Assembly: GCA_001464665.1 (NCBI GenBank)
Contig: LNDP01000019.1
Location: 124,001-188,000, forward strand
DNA: 64,000 nt
Direction: 5' to 3'
From: Acidobacteria bacterium Ga0074141
GTDB lineage: Bacteria; Acidobacteriota; Blastocatellia; Pyrinomonadales; Pyrinomonadaceae
Under the pieces are notes generated by a model. It was not told where the DNA came from. It saw only the letters and a program-made list of their open reading frames with translations, and made no database searches. Made by a program: the position numbers and the translations under genes. Of this stretch, positions 55,623-64,000 are shown in pieces (the first letter of the stretch is position 1; every line of letters starts with the position of its first letter).

Positions 55623-56255
55623 CTACTTACTGTACAGCTCAACGATCAACTGTTCGTTGATATTTGCATCAATATCCTGCCGCGTCGGCAACGACGCGAT
55701 CGAGACGCTCAGATCTTTGCCCTCGGGAGCGATCCAACCCGGACGGCCGCGGCCGGCAGCGGTCTGCCATGCACCATCGACGTGAGCGTTCGTCTGGCTC
55801 TTATCTTTTACCGTGATCTGGTCGCCGACCTTCACCTGGAACGACGGGATATCGACCTTTCGGTCGTTAACAAAGATGTGCCCGTGGTTCACAAGCTGGC
55901 GTGCCTGACGCCGCGAGGTCGCAAAGCCCGAACGGTAAACGACGTTGTCGAGTCTCCGCTCAAGCATAAAGAGCAGGTTTTCGCCGGTAACGCCCTTCTG
56001 CCGAAGTGCTTTCTCGAAATAATTCCGGAACTGCTTTTCGAGGATGAAATAGATGCGTTTGACCTTTTGCTTTTCGCGAAGCTGCTGGCCGTAACCGGCG
56101 AGCATCTTGCGGCGGGCTCCGCCGTGCTGTCCCGGCGGGTTGGTTCCGCGCTTTTCGATAGCACATGAGGGCTTGAAACAACGGTCGCCCTTAAGAAATA
56201 ATTTTCCACCTTCGCGGCGGCACAGCCGGCACACCGCATCTCTATATCTAGCCAT
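55623..56255 (-). CDS. rpsD: Small ribosomal subunit protein uS4
   Basis: Protein of 210 residues: [20 protein letters not shown] with CxxC and [11 protein letters not shown] (a zinc-binding, four-Cys version), then the S4 RNA-binding domain ([35 protein letters not shown]). Assembly initiator of the 30S subunit and, in E. coli, translational repressor of the alpha operon. Confidence 0.97.
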   Translation of the reverse strand: MARYRDAVCRLCRREGGKLFLKGDRCFKPSCAIEKRGTNPPGQHGGARRKMLAGYGQQLREKQKVKRIYFILEKQFRNYFEKALRQKGVTGENLLFMLERRLDNVVYRSGFATSRRQARQLVNHGHIFVNDRKVDIPSFQVKVGDQITVKDKSQTNAHVDGAWQTAAGRGRPGWIAPEGKDLSVSIASLPTRQDIDANINEQLIVELYSK

Positions 56256-56336
56256 TTATATTTTCTGCCTCCGATGTAATTCGGAAAAGTTTACAGGCCG
56301 ATCGAGGCCCTTCTTCCTTTCGATAAAAACCTTAAA

Positions 56337-56405
56337 ATTCCAGATTCCATATTCCAGATTCCAGATTCCAAATTAATTCGTGTTACGAATTTGGAATTTG
56401 GAATT
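56337..56405. repeat. Heptad-word inverted repeat, rpsK-rpsD spacer
   Basis: Five words of the ATTCCAG type (56337-56371) face AATTTGG words (56388-56405) across ~14 nt. The right arm ends 7 nt from the rpsK stop codon. Confidence 0.8.
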
Positions 56406-56412
56406 CTTCGAA

Positions 56413-56814
56413 TCAAACTCGCCGACGCTTCGGCGGGCGGCATCCGTTGTGCGGGATCGGCGTAGTGTCGCGGATCGCCGTAACGCGAATGCCTGCATTG
56501 TTGATCGCCCTAACGGCCGACTCGCGGCCGCCGCCCGGGCCTTTCACCCGAACCTCGGCTTCGCGCATTCCGGCTTCCATCGCCTTGCGGGCCGCCTCAC
56601 CTGCCGCCTGCTGGGCGGCGAAGGGCGTGCCTTTACGCGAACCGCGGAATCCGCGGGCACCCGATGAACACTGGGCGATAAGATTACCCTGCGTATCGGT
56701 GATCGAGATCAGCGTGTTATTGAACGATGCCGAAACGTGAACGATCCCGACCGGGATATTCTTTCGCTCTTTTTTCTTAAAGGTCTTTTTACCTTTTTGT
56801 GGTGCTTTTGCCAT
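56413..56814 (-). CDS. rpsK: Small ribosomal subunit protein uS11
   Basis: Protein of 133 residues with the family segments [40 protein letters not shown] and the C-terminal [10 protein letters not shown]. Basic Lys-rich start ([18 protein letters not shown]). Platform protein of the 30S subunit. Confidence 0.98.
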   Translation of the reverse strand: MAKAPQKGKKTFKKKERKNIPVGIVHVSASFNNTLISITDTQGNLIAQCSSGARGFRGSRKGTPFAAQQAAGEAARKAMEAGMREAEVRVKGPGGGRESAVRAINNAGIRVTAIRDTTPIPHNGCRPPKRRRV

Positions 56815-56824
56815 TTAATTAAAG

Positions 56825-56889
56825 TGGACAATTGATAATGGACAACGGACAATCGCGGATTATCCATTATCAACTGTCAGCTATCAACT
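56825..56889. repeat. Heptad-word inverted repeat, rpsM-rpsK spacer
   Basis: TGGACAA/TTGATAA words (56825-56852) are followed by their complements TTATCCA, TTATCAA, CTATCAA (56860-56889). The right arm includes the rpsM stop codon. Confidence 0.8.
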
Positions 56890-57271
56890 ACTTCTTACCG
56901 GGTGCCTTCTTTTTCGCGACGGCGGCCTTACGCGGCCCCTTGCGAGTACGTGCATTGGTCGATGTGCGCTGGCCGCGAACCGGAAGGCCACGACGATGGC
57001 GAAGCCCGCGATAGCAGCCGATATCCATCAGCCGCTTGATGTCCATCTGGACACGCTTGCGGAGGTCGCCCTCGATGTTGCCGCCCTCGTCGAGGAGTGC
57101 ACGGATCTTGTTAAGTTCATCCTCGGAAAGATCGCGGATCTTAGCATGAATGCTGATATCCGCTTTGCCGAGTATCTCGGTCGCGCGCGACTTGCCCACG
57201 CCGTAGATATACGTCAAACCGATCTGAGCCCTTTTATTGGGCGGTAGGTCTACACCTGCTACACGAGCCAT
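56888..57271 (-). CDS. rpsM: Small ribosomal subunit protein uS13
   Basis: Protein of 127 residues: [32 protein letters not shown], and [20 protein letters not shown], then [16 protein letters not shown] and a Lys/Ala-rich tail. Head protein contacting the P-site tRNA. Only 7 nt separate it from rpmJ. Confidence 0.98.
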   Translation of the reverse strand: MARVAGVDLPPNKRAQIGLTYIYGVGKSRATEILGKADISIHAKIRDLSEDELNKIRALLDEGGNIEGDLRKRVQMDIKRLMDIGCYRGLRHRRGLPVRGQRTSTNARTRKGPRKAAVAKKKAPGKK

Positions 57272-57278
57272 ATCTTAT

Positions 57279-57392
57279 TTATCCTTGCCGCTGCTTGTGC
57301 TTTGGGTTATCGCAAATGACGCGCACAACGCCCTTGCGGTGAATTACTTTGCACTTATCGCAGATCTTTTTTACTGACGGACGCACTTTCAT
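57279..57392 (-). CDS. rpmJ: Large ribosomal subunit protein bL36
   Basis: A 37-residue protein, [20 protein letters not shown] and then [17 protein letters not shown], with the zinc ligands Cys11, Cys14, Cys27 and His32. Found by reading the spacer between map and rpsM; too short for most gene callers with a length cut-off. Standard order rpmJ-rpsM. Confidence 0.97.
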   Translation of the reverse strand: MKVRPSVKKICDKCKVIHRKGVVRVICDNPKHKQRQG

Positions 57393-57560
57393 GATGCTTC
57401 TCCCTGCTATCTATATCGAACAAAATACCCTCGAAGGAAGAGCCTCAAACACGACGATCGTGCCCTCAAAAGCTTCCTGTTTCGACATGAATAGCGTCGA
57501 CCAACTTCCTGCGAGTTGGACAAACTCCTAATAATAACCGCCTTGACCTTTTATTTCAAG
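57393..57560. other. rpmJ-map spacer without infA
   Basis: 168 bp where infA is found in many bacteria. No frame encodes an S1-like IF-1 of ~72 residues; it is A+T-richer with TCCTGCGAGTTGGACAAACT near 57510. It may hold a promoter for the rpmJ-distal part. Confidence 0.6.
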
Positions 57561-58373
57561 TCAGGCTGACGCACTTTCGGCCTTCTTTTCCGCAAGTTCT
57601 TTCTTCTGCTCGCAGGTGAGCGTCAAGATCTCGGGCCCTTCGGGCAAAACGGCGATCGTGTGCTCACAATGGGCCGATAGCTTTCCATCGAGCGTTACAA
57701 CGGTCCAGCCGTCGTCAAGCGTCTTCGTCTCAGCCGTACCCAGATTGAGCATTGGCTCGAGGGCAAAGCAATAGCCCGCACGGATCTTTTCTTTCGTCCC
57801 GGCACGGCCGTAATTCGGAATCTGCGGTGCTTCGTGCATTCGGCGGCCAATTCCGTGGCCGGTATAGTCGCGGACGATGCCGTAGCCAAACTGCTCGGCA
57901 TGCGATTGAACGGCATGCCCGATATCGCCGATCCGCTTGTTCGGCCGGCACTGTTCGATCGCGAGTGCCAAGCACTCTTCAGTAACCTTGATCAACTTCC
58001 GGGCCTCGTCACTGATCTCGCCGACCGGTATGGTCGTTGCCGTATCGCCGACGAACCCATCGAGCGTGCAGGCCATATCGACCGAGAGAATATCGCCCTC
58101 TTTAAGCGGCGTTTCGGTCGAGAAACCATGGACGATCTGTTCATTGACCGACGCGCAAATGGCGAACGGGAACGGCGTCATCCCACGCGGCTTGTAACCG
58201 ATAAAGGTCGGGATCGCTCCGGCATCGCGCATCATCTTTTCGGCCGTGGCGTTCATCTCCATGGTGGTGACGCCCGGGGCGACCATCGCACGCAAGGTCT
58301 CGCGGACCGTGGCGATCAACTCGCCAACGGCACGCATCTTTTCGAGATCCTTTTGCGATTTCGCGATTATCAT
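57561..58373 (-). CDS. map: Methionine aminopeptidase type I
   Basis: Protein of 270 residues from ATG 58373 (MIIAKSQKDLEKMRAVGELI); an in-frame start 23 codons upstream lacks family support. Metal ligands: Asp in SVDMACTLDG and VGDTATT, His in YTGHGIGRRMHE, Glu in FALEPMLNLG and the last Glu in the position before HTIAV. Removes the initiator Met from nascent chains. A Lys/Glu/Ala-rich tail extends the C-terminus. Follows adk. Confidence 0.96.
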   Translation of the reverse strand: MIIAKSQKDLEKMRAVGELIATVRETLRAMVAPGVTTMEMNATAEKMMRDAGAIPTFIGYKPRGMTPFPFAICASVNEQIVHGFSTETPLKEGDILSVDMACTLDGFVGDTATTIPVGEISDEARKLIKVTEECLALAIEQCRPNKRIGDIGHAVQSHAEQFGYGIVRDYTGHGIGRRMHEAPQIPNYGRAGTKEKIRAGYCFALEPMLNLGTAETKTLDDGWTVVTLDGKLSAHCEHTIAVLPEGPEILTLTCEQKKELAEKKAESASA

Positions 58374-58442
58374 TCTTTTGCCGAAAAATGCGGCCGAGGC
58401 CGCGCTCAAAACTCCGCCGACTTTGGAATTTCTTATTCTCAC

Positions 58443-58470
58443 GTAATTAGTAATTGATAATTACTAATCC
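58443..58470. repeat. Short heptad-word palindrome, adk-map spacer
   Basis: GTAATTA, GTAATTG, ATAATTA, CTAATCC: four 7 bp words, the last two complementary to the first two; ends at the adk stop codon. Confidence 0.65.
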
Positions 58471-59114
58471 TAGACGAGCTTCTCGAGCTCTGCGTAAATG
58501 TCCTCGAGGCTGCCGGTGCCGCTGACCTTTTTGAGCCGGCCCGAGTTTTCGTAATACTCGATCAGCGGCTTTGTCAGGTCGTCATAGGTTGCGAGACGAG
58601 TTCCGACGCTCTCTTCATTGTCATCGGCCCTATGCGTCAGCTCCGTTTCCGGGTGCAGATCGCAGCGGCCAACGACCTTCGGCGGCTTTGAATAAACGTT
58701 GTAGATCTCACCGCAAACCGGGCACGAACGCCGTCCGGTCAGCCGCCGCATCAATTCCTCGCGCGGGACATCGACCTCGAAAGCACTAATTTCAAAACCC
58801 TGATCTTTCGCGAGCCCCTCGAGCTGCTCGGCCTGAACGGCCGTCCGCGGATAGCCATCGAGGATATAGCCGCCACGGCAGTCGTCTCGCGAGGTGCGGT
58901 CCTGGACCATCCGGAACGTAACGTCATCCGGAACGAGCGTACCCGAGGCCATTATTTCCTGTACTTCGCGGGCGAGCGGCGTATCGAGCGTTTTCATCTC
59001 GCGGAACATATCTCCGGTCGAGATCTGCGGAATGCCCTTTCGCTCTTCCAGAAGCCTGGCCTGAGTTCCCTTGCCAGCTCCCGGTGCTCCGATAAGTACG
59101 ACGATCTTGTTCAT
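58470..59114 (-). CDS. adk: Adenylate kinase
   Basis: Protein of 214 residues from ATG 59114: P-loop GAPGAGKGT at 8-16, GDMFRE, the long-form LID domain with a zinc-binding CPVC ... CDLH pair, and GYPRTAVQAEQLE. Equilibrates AMP, ADP and ATP. The frame is open 88 codons further up, but those run through the repeat and end of secY. Order secY-adk-map is standard. Confidence 0.96.
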   Translation of the reverse strand: MNKIVVLIGAPGAGKGTQARLLEERKGIPQISTGDMFREMKTLDTPLAREVQEIMASGTLVPDDVTFRMVQDRTSRDDCRGGYILDGYPRTAVQAEQLEGLAKDQGFEISAFEVDVPREELMRRLTGRRSCPVCGEIYNVYSKPPKVVGRCDLHPETELTHRADDNEESVGTRLATYDDLTKPLIEYYENSGRLKKVSGTGSLEDIYAELEKLV

Positions 59115-59129
59115 CACTTTAATAGAACC

Positions 59130-59203
59130 GGAGAAAAGGAGAAGAGGAGTTGAGGAGAAATCCGCGGCGTCGGCGCTCTCCCTTTCTCCTCTTCTCTCCC
59201 ACT
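59130..59203. repeat. Word-type inverted repeat, secY-adk spacer
   Basis: AGGAGAAG/AGGAGTTG words (8 bp; 59130-59161) face CTCTCC/TTTCTCCTC words (59175-59203). The right arm ends 6 nt from the secY stop. Confidence 0.7.
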
Positions 59204-59209
59204 CTGTTT

Positions 59210-60628
<1,419 letters not shown>

Positions 60629-60634
60629 ATAATT

Positions 60635-60718
60635 CAGTGGCCAGTGCTGAGTGGCCGGTGGTCAGTATCAAGATCGGCGGATGCGGCGACCAATTCTGGC
60701 AGCCGATCACTGATCACT
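60635..60718. repeat. Heptad-word inverted repeat, rplO-secY spacer
   Basis: Five words CAGTGGC, CAGTGCT, GAGTGGC, CGGTGGT, CAGTATC (60635-60669) and two complementary words GATCACT (60705-60718) across 35 nt. The right arm touches the rplO stop codon. Confidence 0.65.
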
Positions 60719-61190
60719 AAGCTTCTGCTGCAGCGGCCTTTCGGATCTCTTCGGCGGTACCGCCTGCCTTTTCGATCTTGTCCTTCGCGGTCTTAGTGAA
60801 CCGGTGAGCAAAGATCTTGAGCGATTTCGTGATGTCGCCGGTGCCGAGGATGACCACGTCGTGCTTTGCTTTTTTGATCAGGCCGCGCTCATGAAGAAGT
60901 TCCGGCGTGACCTCATCGCCTTCGTTGAAGCTCGCCTCGATCTTGGCAAGGCTGATCTCAAGCCACTTCTTTTTGAAGATGTTGGTGAAACCGCGCTTCG
61001 GCAAGCGGCGTTGGAGCGGCATCTGCCCGCCTTCAAAGCCGGGGCGGCTGCTATAGCCCGATCGCGACTTCTGGCCCTTATGGCCACGGCCGGCGGTCTT
61101 TCCGAGCCCCGATCCGGGGCCGCGGCCGACCCGCTTCTTTTTATGGGTCGAGCCCGGTGCCGGCTTAAGATTATTTAGTGATAATGCCAT
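60717..61190 (-). CDS. rplO: Large ribosomal subunit protein uL15
   Basis: Protein of 157 residues: [60 protein letters not shown] and [11 protein letters not shown]. The C-terminal part is Ala/Lys-rich. Late assembly protein of the 50S subunit. Confidence 0.97.
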   Translation of the reverse strand: MALSLNNLKPAPGSTHKKKRVGRGPGSGLGKTAGRGHKGQKSRSGYSSRPGFEGGQMPLQRRLPKRGFTNIFKKKWLEISLAKIEASFNEGDEVTPELLHERGLIKKAKHDVVILGTGDITKSLKIFAHRFTKTAKDKIEKAGGTAEEIRKAAAAEA

Positions 61191-61297
61191 TTTCGTTTCC
61201 TCTTTCGCGTTCTGAATGTCTTTCAGACACTAAAGACGCGGATACTCGCTTTTTGCCCTTATTAAAGAGCTTACGAGTCTCCGCGAGATATCTCAAG

Positions 61298-61501
61298 TTA
61301 ATCAACGATACGGAGAAGGTGCGGGACCTTTTTGACGATGCCGCGCATCGACGGAGTATCTTCCCGCTCGACCGTCTGGTTCAGCTTTGTGATGCCAAGC
61401 GCCCGGACCACGTCCTTTTGCTTCTTGGCATAGCCGATCGAGCTCCGGTAATACTGGATCCGGATCGTGCCGTCCGTTTTATTTTCTTCTTTCTTTGCCA
61501 T
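61298..61501 (-). CDS. rpmD: Large ribosomal subunit protein uL30
   Basis: Protein of 67 residues: TIRIQYYRSSIGYAKKQKDV, VRALGITKLNQTVEREDTPS, MRGIVKKVPHLLRIV. Slightly long because of an N-terminal basic stretch (AKKEENKTDG). In the standard place between rpsE and rplO. Confidence 0.96.
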   Translation of the reverse strand: MAKKEENKTDGTIRIQYYRSSIGYAKKQKDVVRALGITKLNQTVEREDTPSMRGIVKKVPHLLRIVD

Positions 61502-61514
61502 GACAGTTAGTTTA

Positions 61515-61594
61515 CTGAGTTTCAGAGTTGTTGAGTTTCAGAGTTGAGCAAGCCGAACTCGGGCCTCCTCTGCAACTCAAAAACTCTGCAACTC
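61515..61594. repeat. Word-type inverted repeat, rpsE-rpmD spacer
   Basis: 8 bp words GAGTTTCA/GAGTTGTT (61515-61547) face TGCAACTC/AAAAACTC (61568-61594). The right arm ends 6 nt from the rpsE stop. Confidence 0.75.
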
Positions 61595-61600
61595 GCTACT

Positions 61601-62107
61601 TTAAACAAGCTCTTCGACCTGCTTGCCGCGGAGCCGAGCGACCTCCATCGGGTCCTTCATTCGCGAAAGTCCGTTAAAGGTGGCACGCACTACGTTGTGC
61701 GGATTGCTCGATCCGAGGATCTTTGTGCGAACATTGTGGACACCAAGGGCCTGCATAACGAGGCGGACAGCTCCGCCAGCGATCACGCCGGTTCCCTCGG
61801 CTGCGGGCTTGAGGAGTACACGGCCCGCTCCAAATTCACCGATCAGCTCGTGCGGCAGCGTTCCTTCGATAAGCGGAACGCGGATCAGGCTGTTCTTTGC
61901 AGCTTCGACCGCTTTCTTGATCGCGTTCGGAACTTCCTTCGCCTTGCCCGTGCCGAATCCGACGTGGCCGGACTCATCACCTACGATGACGAGCGCCGCG
62001 AACGACATGTTCTTACCGCCCTTTACGACCTTAGTAACTCGATTGATCTGAACGAGGAAATCCTTGAGGATCAGCCCGTTCGGAGAAATTCTCTGGTTAT
62101 TCATCAT
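61601..62107 (-). CDS. rpsE: Small ribosomal subunit protein uS5
   Basis: Protein of 168 residues: [60 protein letters not shown] and [17 protein letters not shown]. The start overlaps rplR by 11 nt, so they are coupled. Needed for decoding fidelity. Confidence 0.97.
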   Translation of the reverse strand: MMNNQRISPNGLILKDFLVQINRVTKVVKGGKNMSFAALVIVGDESGHVGFGTGKAKEVPNAIKKAVEAAKNSLIRVPLIEGTLPHELIGEFGAGRVLLKPAAEGTGVIAGGAVRLVMQALGVHNVRTKILGSSNPHNVVRATFNGLSRMKDPMEVARLRGKQVEELV

Positions 62108-62516
62108 TCTTCTCGCCTTCGGCTGAGTCGCCGGCCGCGGCCGCCTTTGCAGCCTCTTCCTTATTCAATCCGTTGGCACGCGTGGCATCGATCAGGGCCT
62201 TGACGCGTCCGTGGTAAACATATCCGCCGCGGTCGAAAACGACATTCGAGACACCGGCAGCCACCGCCCTTTCGGCGATCGCTTTACCGACCCGGGTCGC
62301 AGCTTCGATGTTGCCGCCGGTCGAACCGGCCAGGTCCTTTTCGTTGGTCGAAGCACTCGCGATGGTGCGGCCGCTGTCGTCATCGATGACCTGAGCATAA
62401 ATATGGTTCACGCTCCGGAACACCGCGAGGCGGGGACGCTCTGCCGTTCCGCGAACTTTCTTGCGGATGCGGGTGTGAACACCGCGTCGGATATCTGCTC
62501 TGCTTTTCTGTGCCAT
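62097..62516 (-). CDS. rplR: Large ribosomal subunit protein uL18
   Basis: Protein of 139 residues: [60 protein letters not shown] and [13 protein letters not shown]. The acidic, Ala-rich tail of ~25 residues is longer than usual and overlaps the rpsE start. Binds 5S rRNA. Confidence 0.97.
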   Translation of the reverse strand: MAQKSRADIRRGVHTRIRKKVRGTAERPRLAVFRSVNHIYAQVIDDDSGRTIASASTNEKDLAGSTGGNIEAATRVGKAIAERAVAAGVSNVVFDRGGYVYHGRVKALIDATRANGLNKEEAAKAAAAGDSAEGEKNDE

Positions 62517-62530
62517 AATCTTAGTTGTTT

Positions 62531-62588
62531 GTGAATCGTAAATCGTAAATGGTTCGCACTATTTACTATTCACGATTCACGATTTACT
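62531..62588. repeat. Heptad-word inverted repeat, rplF-rplR spacer
   Basis: GTGAATC, GTAAATC, GTAAATG (62531-62551) face TATTCAC, GATTCAC, GATTTAC (62567-62587). The right arm runs into the rplF stop codon. Same words as between accB and accC. Confidence 0.8.
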
Positions 62589-63147
62589 ACTTACCTGTTT
62601 TGCCCGGCTTCAGCCTGTAATACTTATCGGCGTAGCGAACGCCCTTGCCCTTATAGGCATCGGGTTTGCGGAGCCGGTTGAGTTCGGCAGCGACCTGCCC
62701 GAGCATCTGTTTATCGATGCCGCTCAGCGTCAGTGTAAGCTGATACTGGTTGATCGAAGCCTTTGTATTTACGCGTTCGGCCGTGGCATCGATGCCATCC
62801 GGAAGCGAATACACGACCGGGTGCGAATAGCCGAGCGAGAAGTTGATCTTCCGGCCCTGGACATCCGCCTTATAGCCGACGCCGACGAGATCCATCTGCT
62901 TCGTAAAGCCTTCGGTAACGCCGACGACGGCGTTATTGGCAAGCGCCCGGGCGAGCCCGTGGAACGCACGCTGGTCATTGCTTTCGCGCTCGGCGACGAG
63001 CGTGCCGTCTTCCTGCTTAAAGGTAATGCCCTTCGGGATCGGCGCGGTTAGCTTTCCCTTCGGCCCTTTCACCTCAAGCTGGCCTTCCTTGATCTCGACC
63101 GTAACTCCTGACGGGATCGTGATCGGTTTTTTTCCTACTCGTGACAT
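62587..63147 (-). CDS. rplF: Large ribosomal subunit protein uL6
   Basis: Protein of 186 residues from ATG 63147 ([20 protein letters not shown]). Two L6 domains: [20 protein letters not shown] and [20 protein letters not shown] with the final [20 protein letters not shown]. An upstream in-frame start is discounted. Contacts the sarcin-ricin loop region. Confidence 0.97.
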   Translation of the reverse strand: MSRVGKKPITIPSGVTVEIKEGQLEVKGPKGKLTAPIPKGITFKQEDGTLVAERESNDQRAFHGLARALANNAVVGVTEGFTKQMDLVGVGYKADVQGRKINFSLGYSHPVVYSLPDGIDATAERVNTKASINQYQLTLTLSGIDKQMLGQVAAELNRLRKPDAYKGKGVRYADKYYRLKPGKTGK

Positions 63148-63225
63148 ATATTTATTGGACTGTGTGGCCGGCCGCTCGTGGCGCCGCCATTCATCCCTTG
63201 AGCAGCTCAATGGCCGCTCGTTTCA

Positions 63226-63618
63226 CTAATAAACTTCAGCGAGGATCTCGCCTCCGACCTTTTCGCTACGGGCGCGTTTGCCGCTCATCAACCCACGCGA
63301 AGTGGAGATGATGTTGATGCCATAACCGCCGAGCACCTTCGGGATATCGCCGGCACCGACGTAAACGCGGCGGCCCGGCGTTGAGACACGCGAAAGATGC
63401 GTGATCGACGAAGTGCCCTTTGTATCGTAACGAAGGAATATACGGATCACATATTTCGTGCCTTCGCCCTTCGTCGTGAAATTGTTGATATAACCTTCCT
63501 CTTTGAGGATACGGGCAACTTCGAGCTTTAACTTCGAGCCCGGGATGTCAACGCGGTTATGGTTGGCCGCGATGGCATTGCGGACTCGGGTAAGCATATC
63601 GGCTATTGGATCGGTCAT
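63226..63618 (-). CDS. rpsH: Small ribosomal subunit protein uS8
   Basis: Protein of 130 residues from ATG 63618 (TDPIADMLTRVRNAIAANHN), the usual length. C-terminal RVSTPGRRVYVGAGDIPKVL, GGYGINIISTSRGLMSGKRA. In other bacteria it represses the spc operon. Longer in-frame starts are discounted. Confidence 0.97.
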   Translation of the reverse strand: MTDPIADMLTRVRNAIAANHNRVDIPGSKLKLEVARILKEEGYINNFTTKGEGTKYVIRIFLRYDTKGTSSITHLSRVSTPGRRVYVGAGDIPKVLGGYGINIISTSRGLMSGKRARSEKVGGEILAEVY

Positions 63619-63675
63619 TCTTAACTCCGTTCTCTTTCGTTCACCCGGCACATACGGCCGGAACTTTGATCTTTT

Positions 63676-63981
63676 CTACCAGCTTGACTTGACCACGCCA
63701 GGGATCTGTCCCTCACGGGCAAGGTCACGCAGAGCAACACGCGAGACGCCAAACTTCCGCAGGAATCCGCGGGGTCGGCCCGTCTGCGAACAGCGGTTGC
63801 GCACCCGGACGGGGCTCGCATCACGCGGCATCTTTTGCAGCAGAACCACGGCCGCATCGACCTGCTCGGGCGTCGACTTCGGATCATTGATGATCCGCTT
63901 TGCATCGGCACGACGATCGGCCCAAAGGGCGACGCGACGCTTCCGCTTTTCGTTCATTACGACTTTACTGATCTTTGCCAT
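63676..63981 (-). CDS. rpsN: Small ribosomal subunit protein uS14 (zinc-free form)
   Basis: Protein of 101 residues: ISKVVMNEKRKRRVALWADR, then RVRNRCSQTGRPRGFLRKFG and SRVALRDLAREGQIPGV. It is the long form without the CxxC zinc pair (one Cys only). The rplE and upstream spc genes should lie beyond the right edge. Confidence 0.97.
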   Translation of the reverse strand: MAKISKVVMNEKRKRRVALWADRRADAKRIINDPKSTPEQVDAAVVLLQKMPRDASPVRVRNRCSQTGRPRGFLRKFGVSRVALRDLAREGQIPGVVKSSW

Positions 63982-64000
63982 ATAAAAAATTGATAGATGA

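Overview
The window is a 64 kb chromosomal segment of a Gram-negative bacterium of roughly 55-58% G+C by eye. lpxD, TonB-type and lipoprotein genes indicate an outer membrane. The combination of winged-helix/TolB-like regulators, arrays of secreted imidazolonepropionase-like amidohydrolases, many secreted orphans, a fused glutamate formiminotransferase-cyclodeaminase and MutS2 suggests Acidobacteriota, perhaps Blastocatellia. That placement is an inference from gene content; no 16S rRNA gene is present.

Left part (1-24 kb): the end of a sigma-54 activator (probably PilR) and a type IV pilin with a candidate -24/-12 promoter; a membrane O-antigen ligase-like protein; an ABC-2 export cassette (permease, TPR protein, ATPase); priA; a Uma2 nuclease-fold gene; lpxD; msrB; several secreted or lipoprotein orphans; a winged-helix/TolB-like regulator convergent with an operon of three secreted amidohydrolases, two of which have lost their metal-binding histidines; three secreted orphans; and ada.

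Middle (24-49 kb): DCC and DUF427 genes, mutS2, a region rich in palindromic repeats, a RepA-like ATPase, the fused ftcD, a YfcC-type transporter, the CCA-adding enzyme, the dnaG-rpoD pair, a degenerate duplication of the dnaG 5' end that supplies promoter and start codon to a secreted-protein gene, an IS1111-type (IS110 family) insertion with a structured non-coding end, glyS, a TonB/ExbD-domain lipoprotein, a PQQ-type propeller protein and a VapBC pair.

Right part (49-64 kb): a continuous minus-strand housekeeping block in transcription order rpsN-rpsH-rplF-rplR-rpsE-rpmD-rplO-secY-adk-map-rpmJ-rpsM-rpsK-rpsD-rpoA-rplQ-accB-accC-rpsO-pnp. It joins ribosome, translocon, RNA polymerase, fatty-acid precursor and RNA-decay functions. 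infA is absent from its usual place.

The most unusual signals are non-coding. (1) At least eight spacers of the ribosomal/acc block, and the DUF427-mutS2 spacer, hold imperfect inverted repeats built from 7-8 bp words, with one arm starting within a few bases of the upstream stop codon. (2) A dnaG promoter and start region is duplicated and fused to a secreted-protein gene. (3) An IS1111-type element sits in a REP-like palindrome array with a likely guide (bridge/seek) RNA region. (4) Several genes have a TANNNT box 6-7 nt before the start codon, suggesting leaderless mRNAs.
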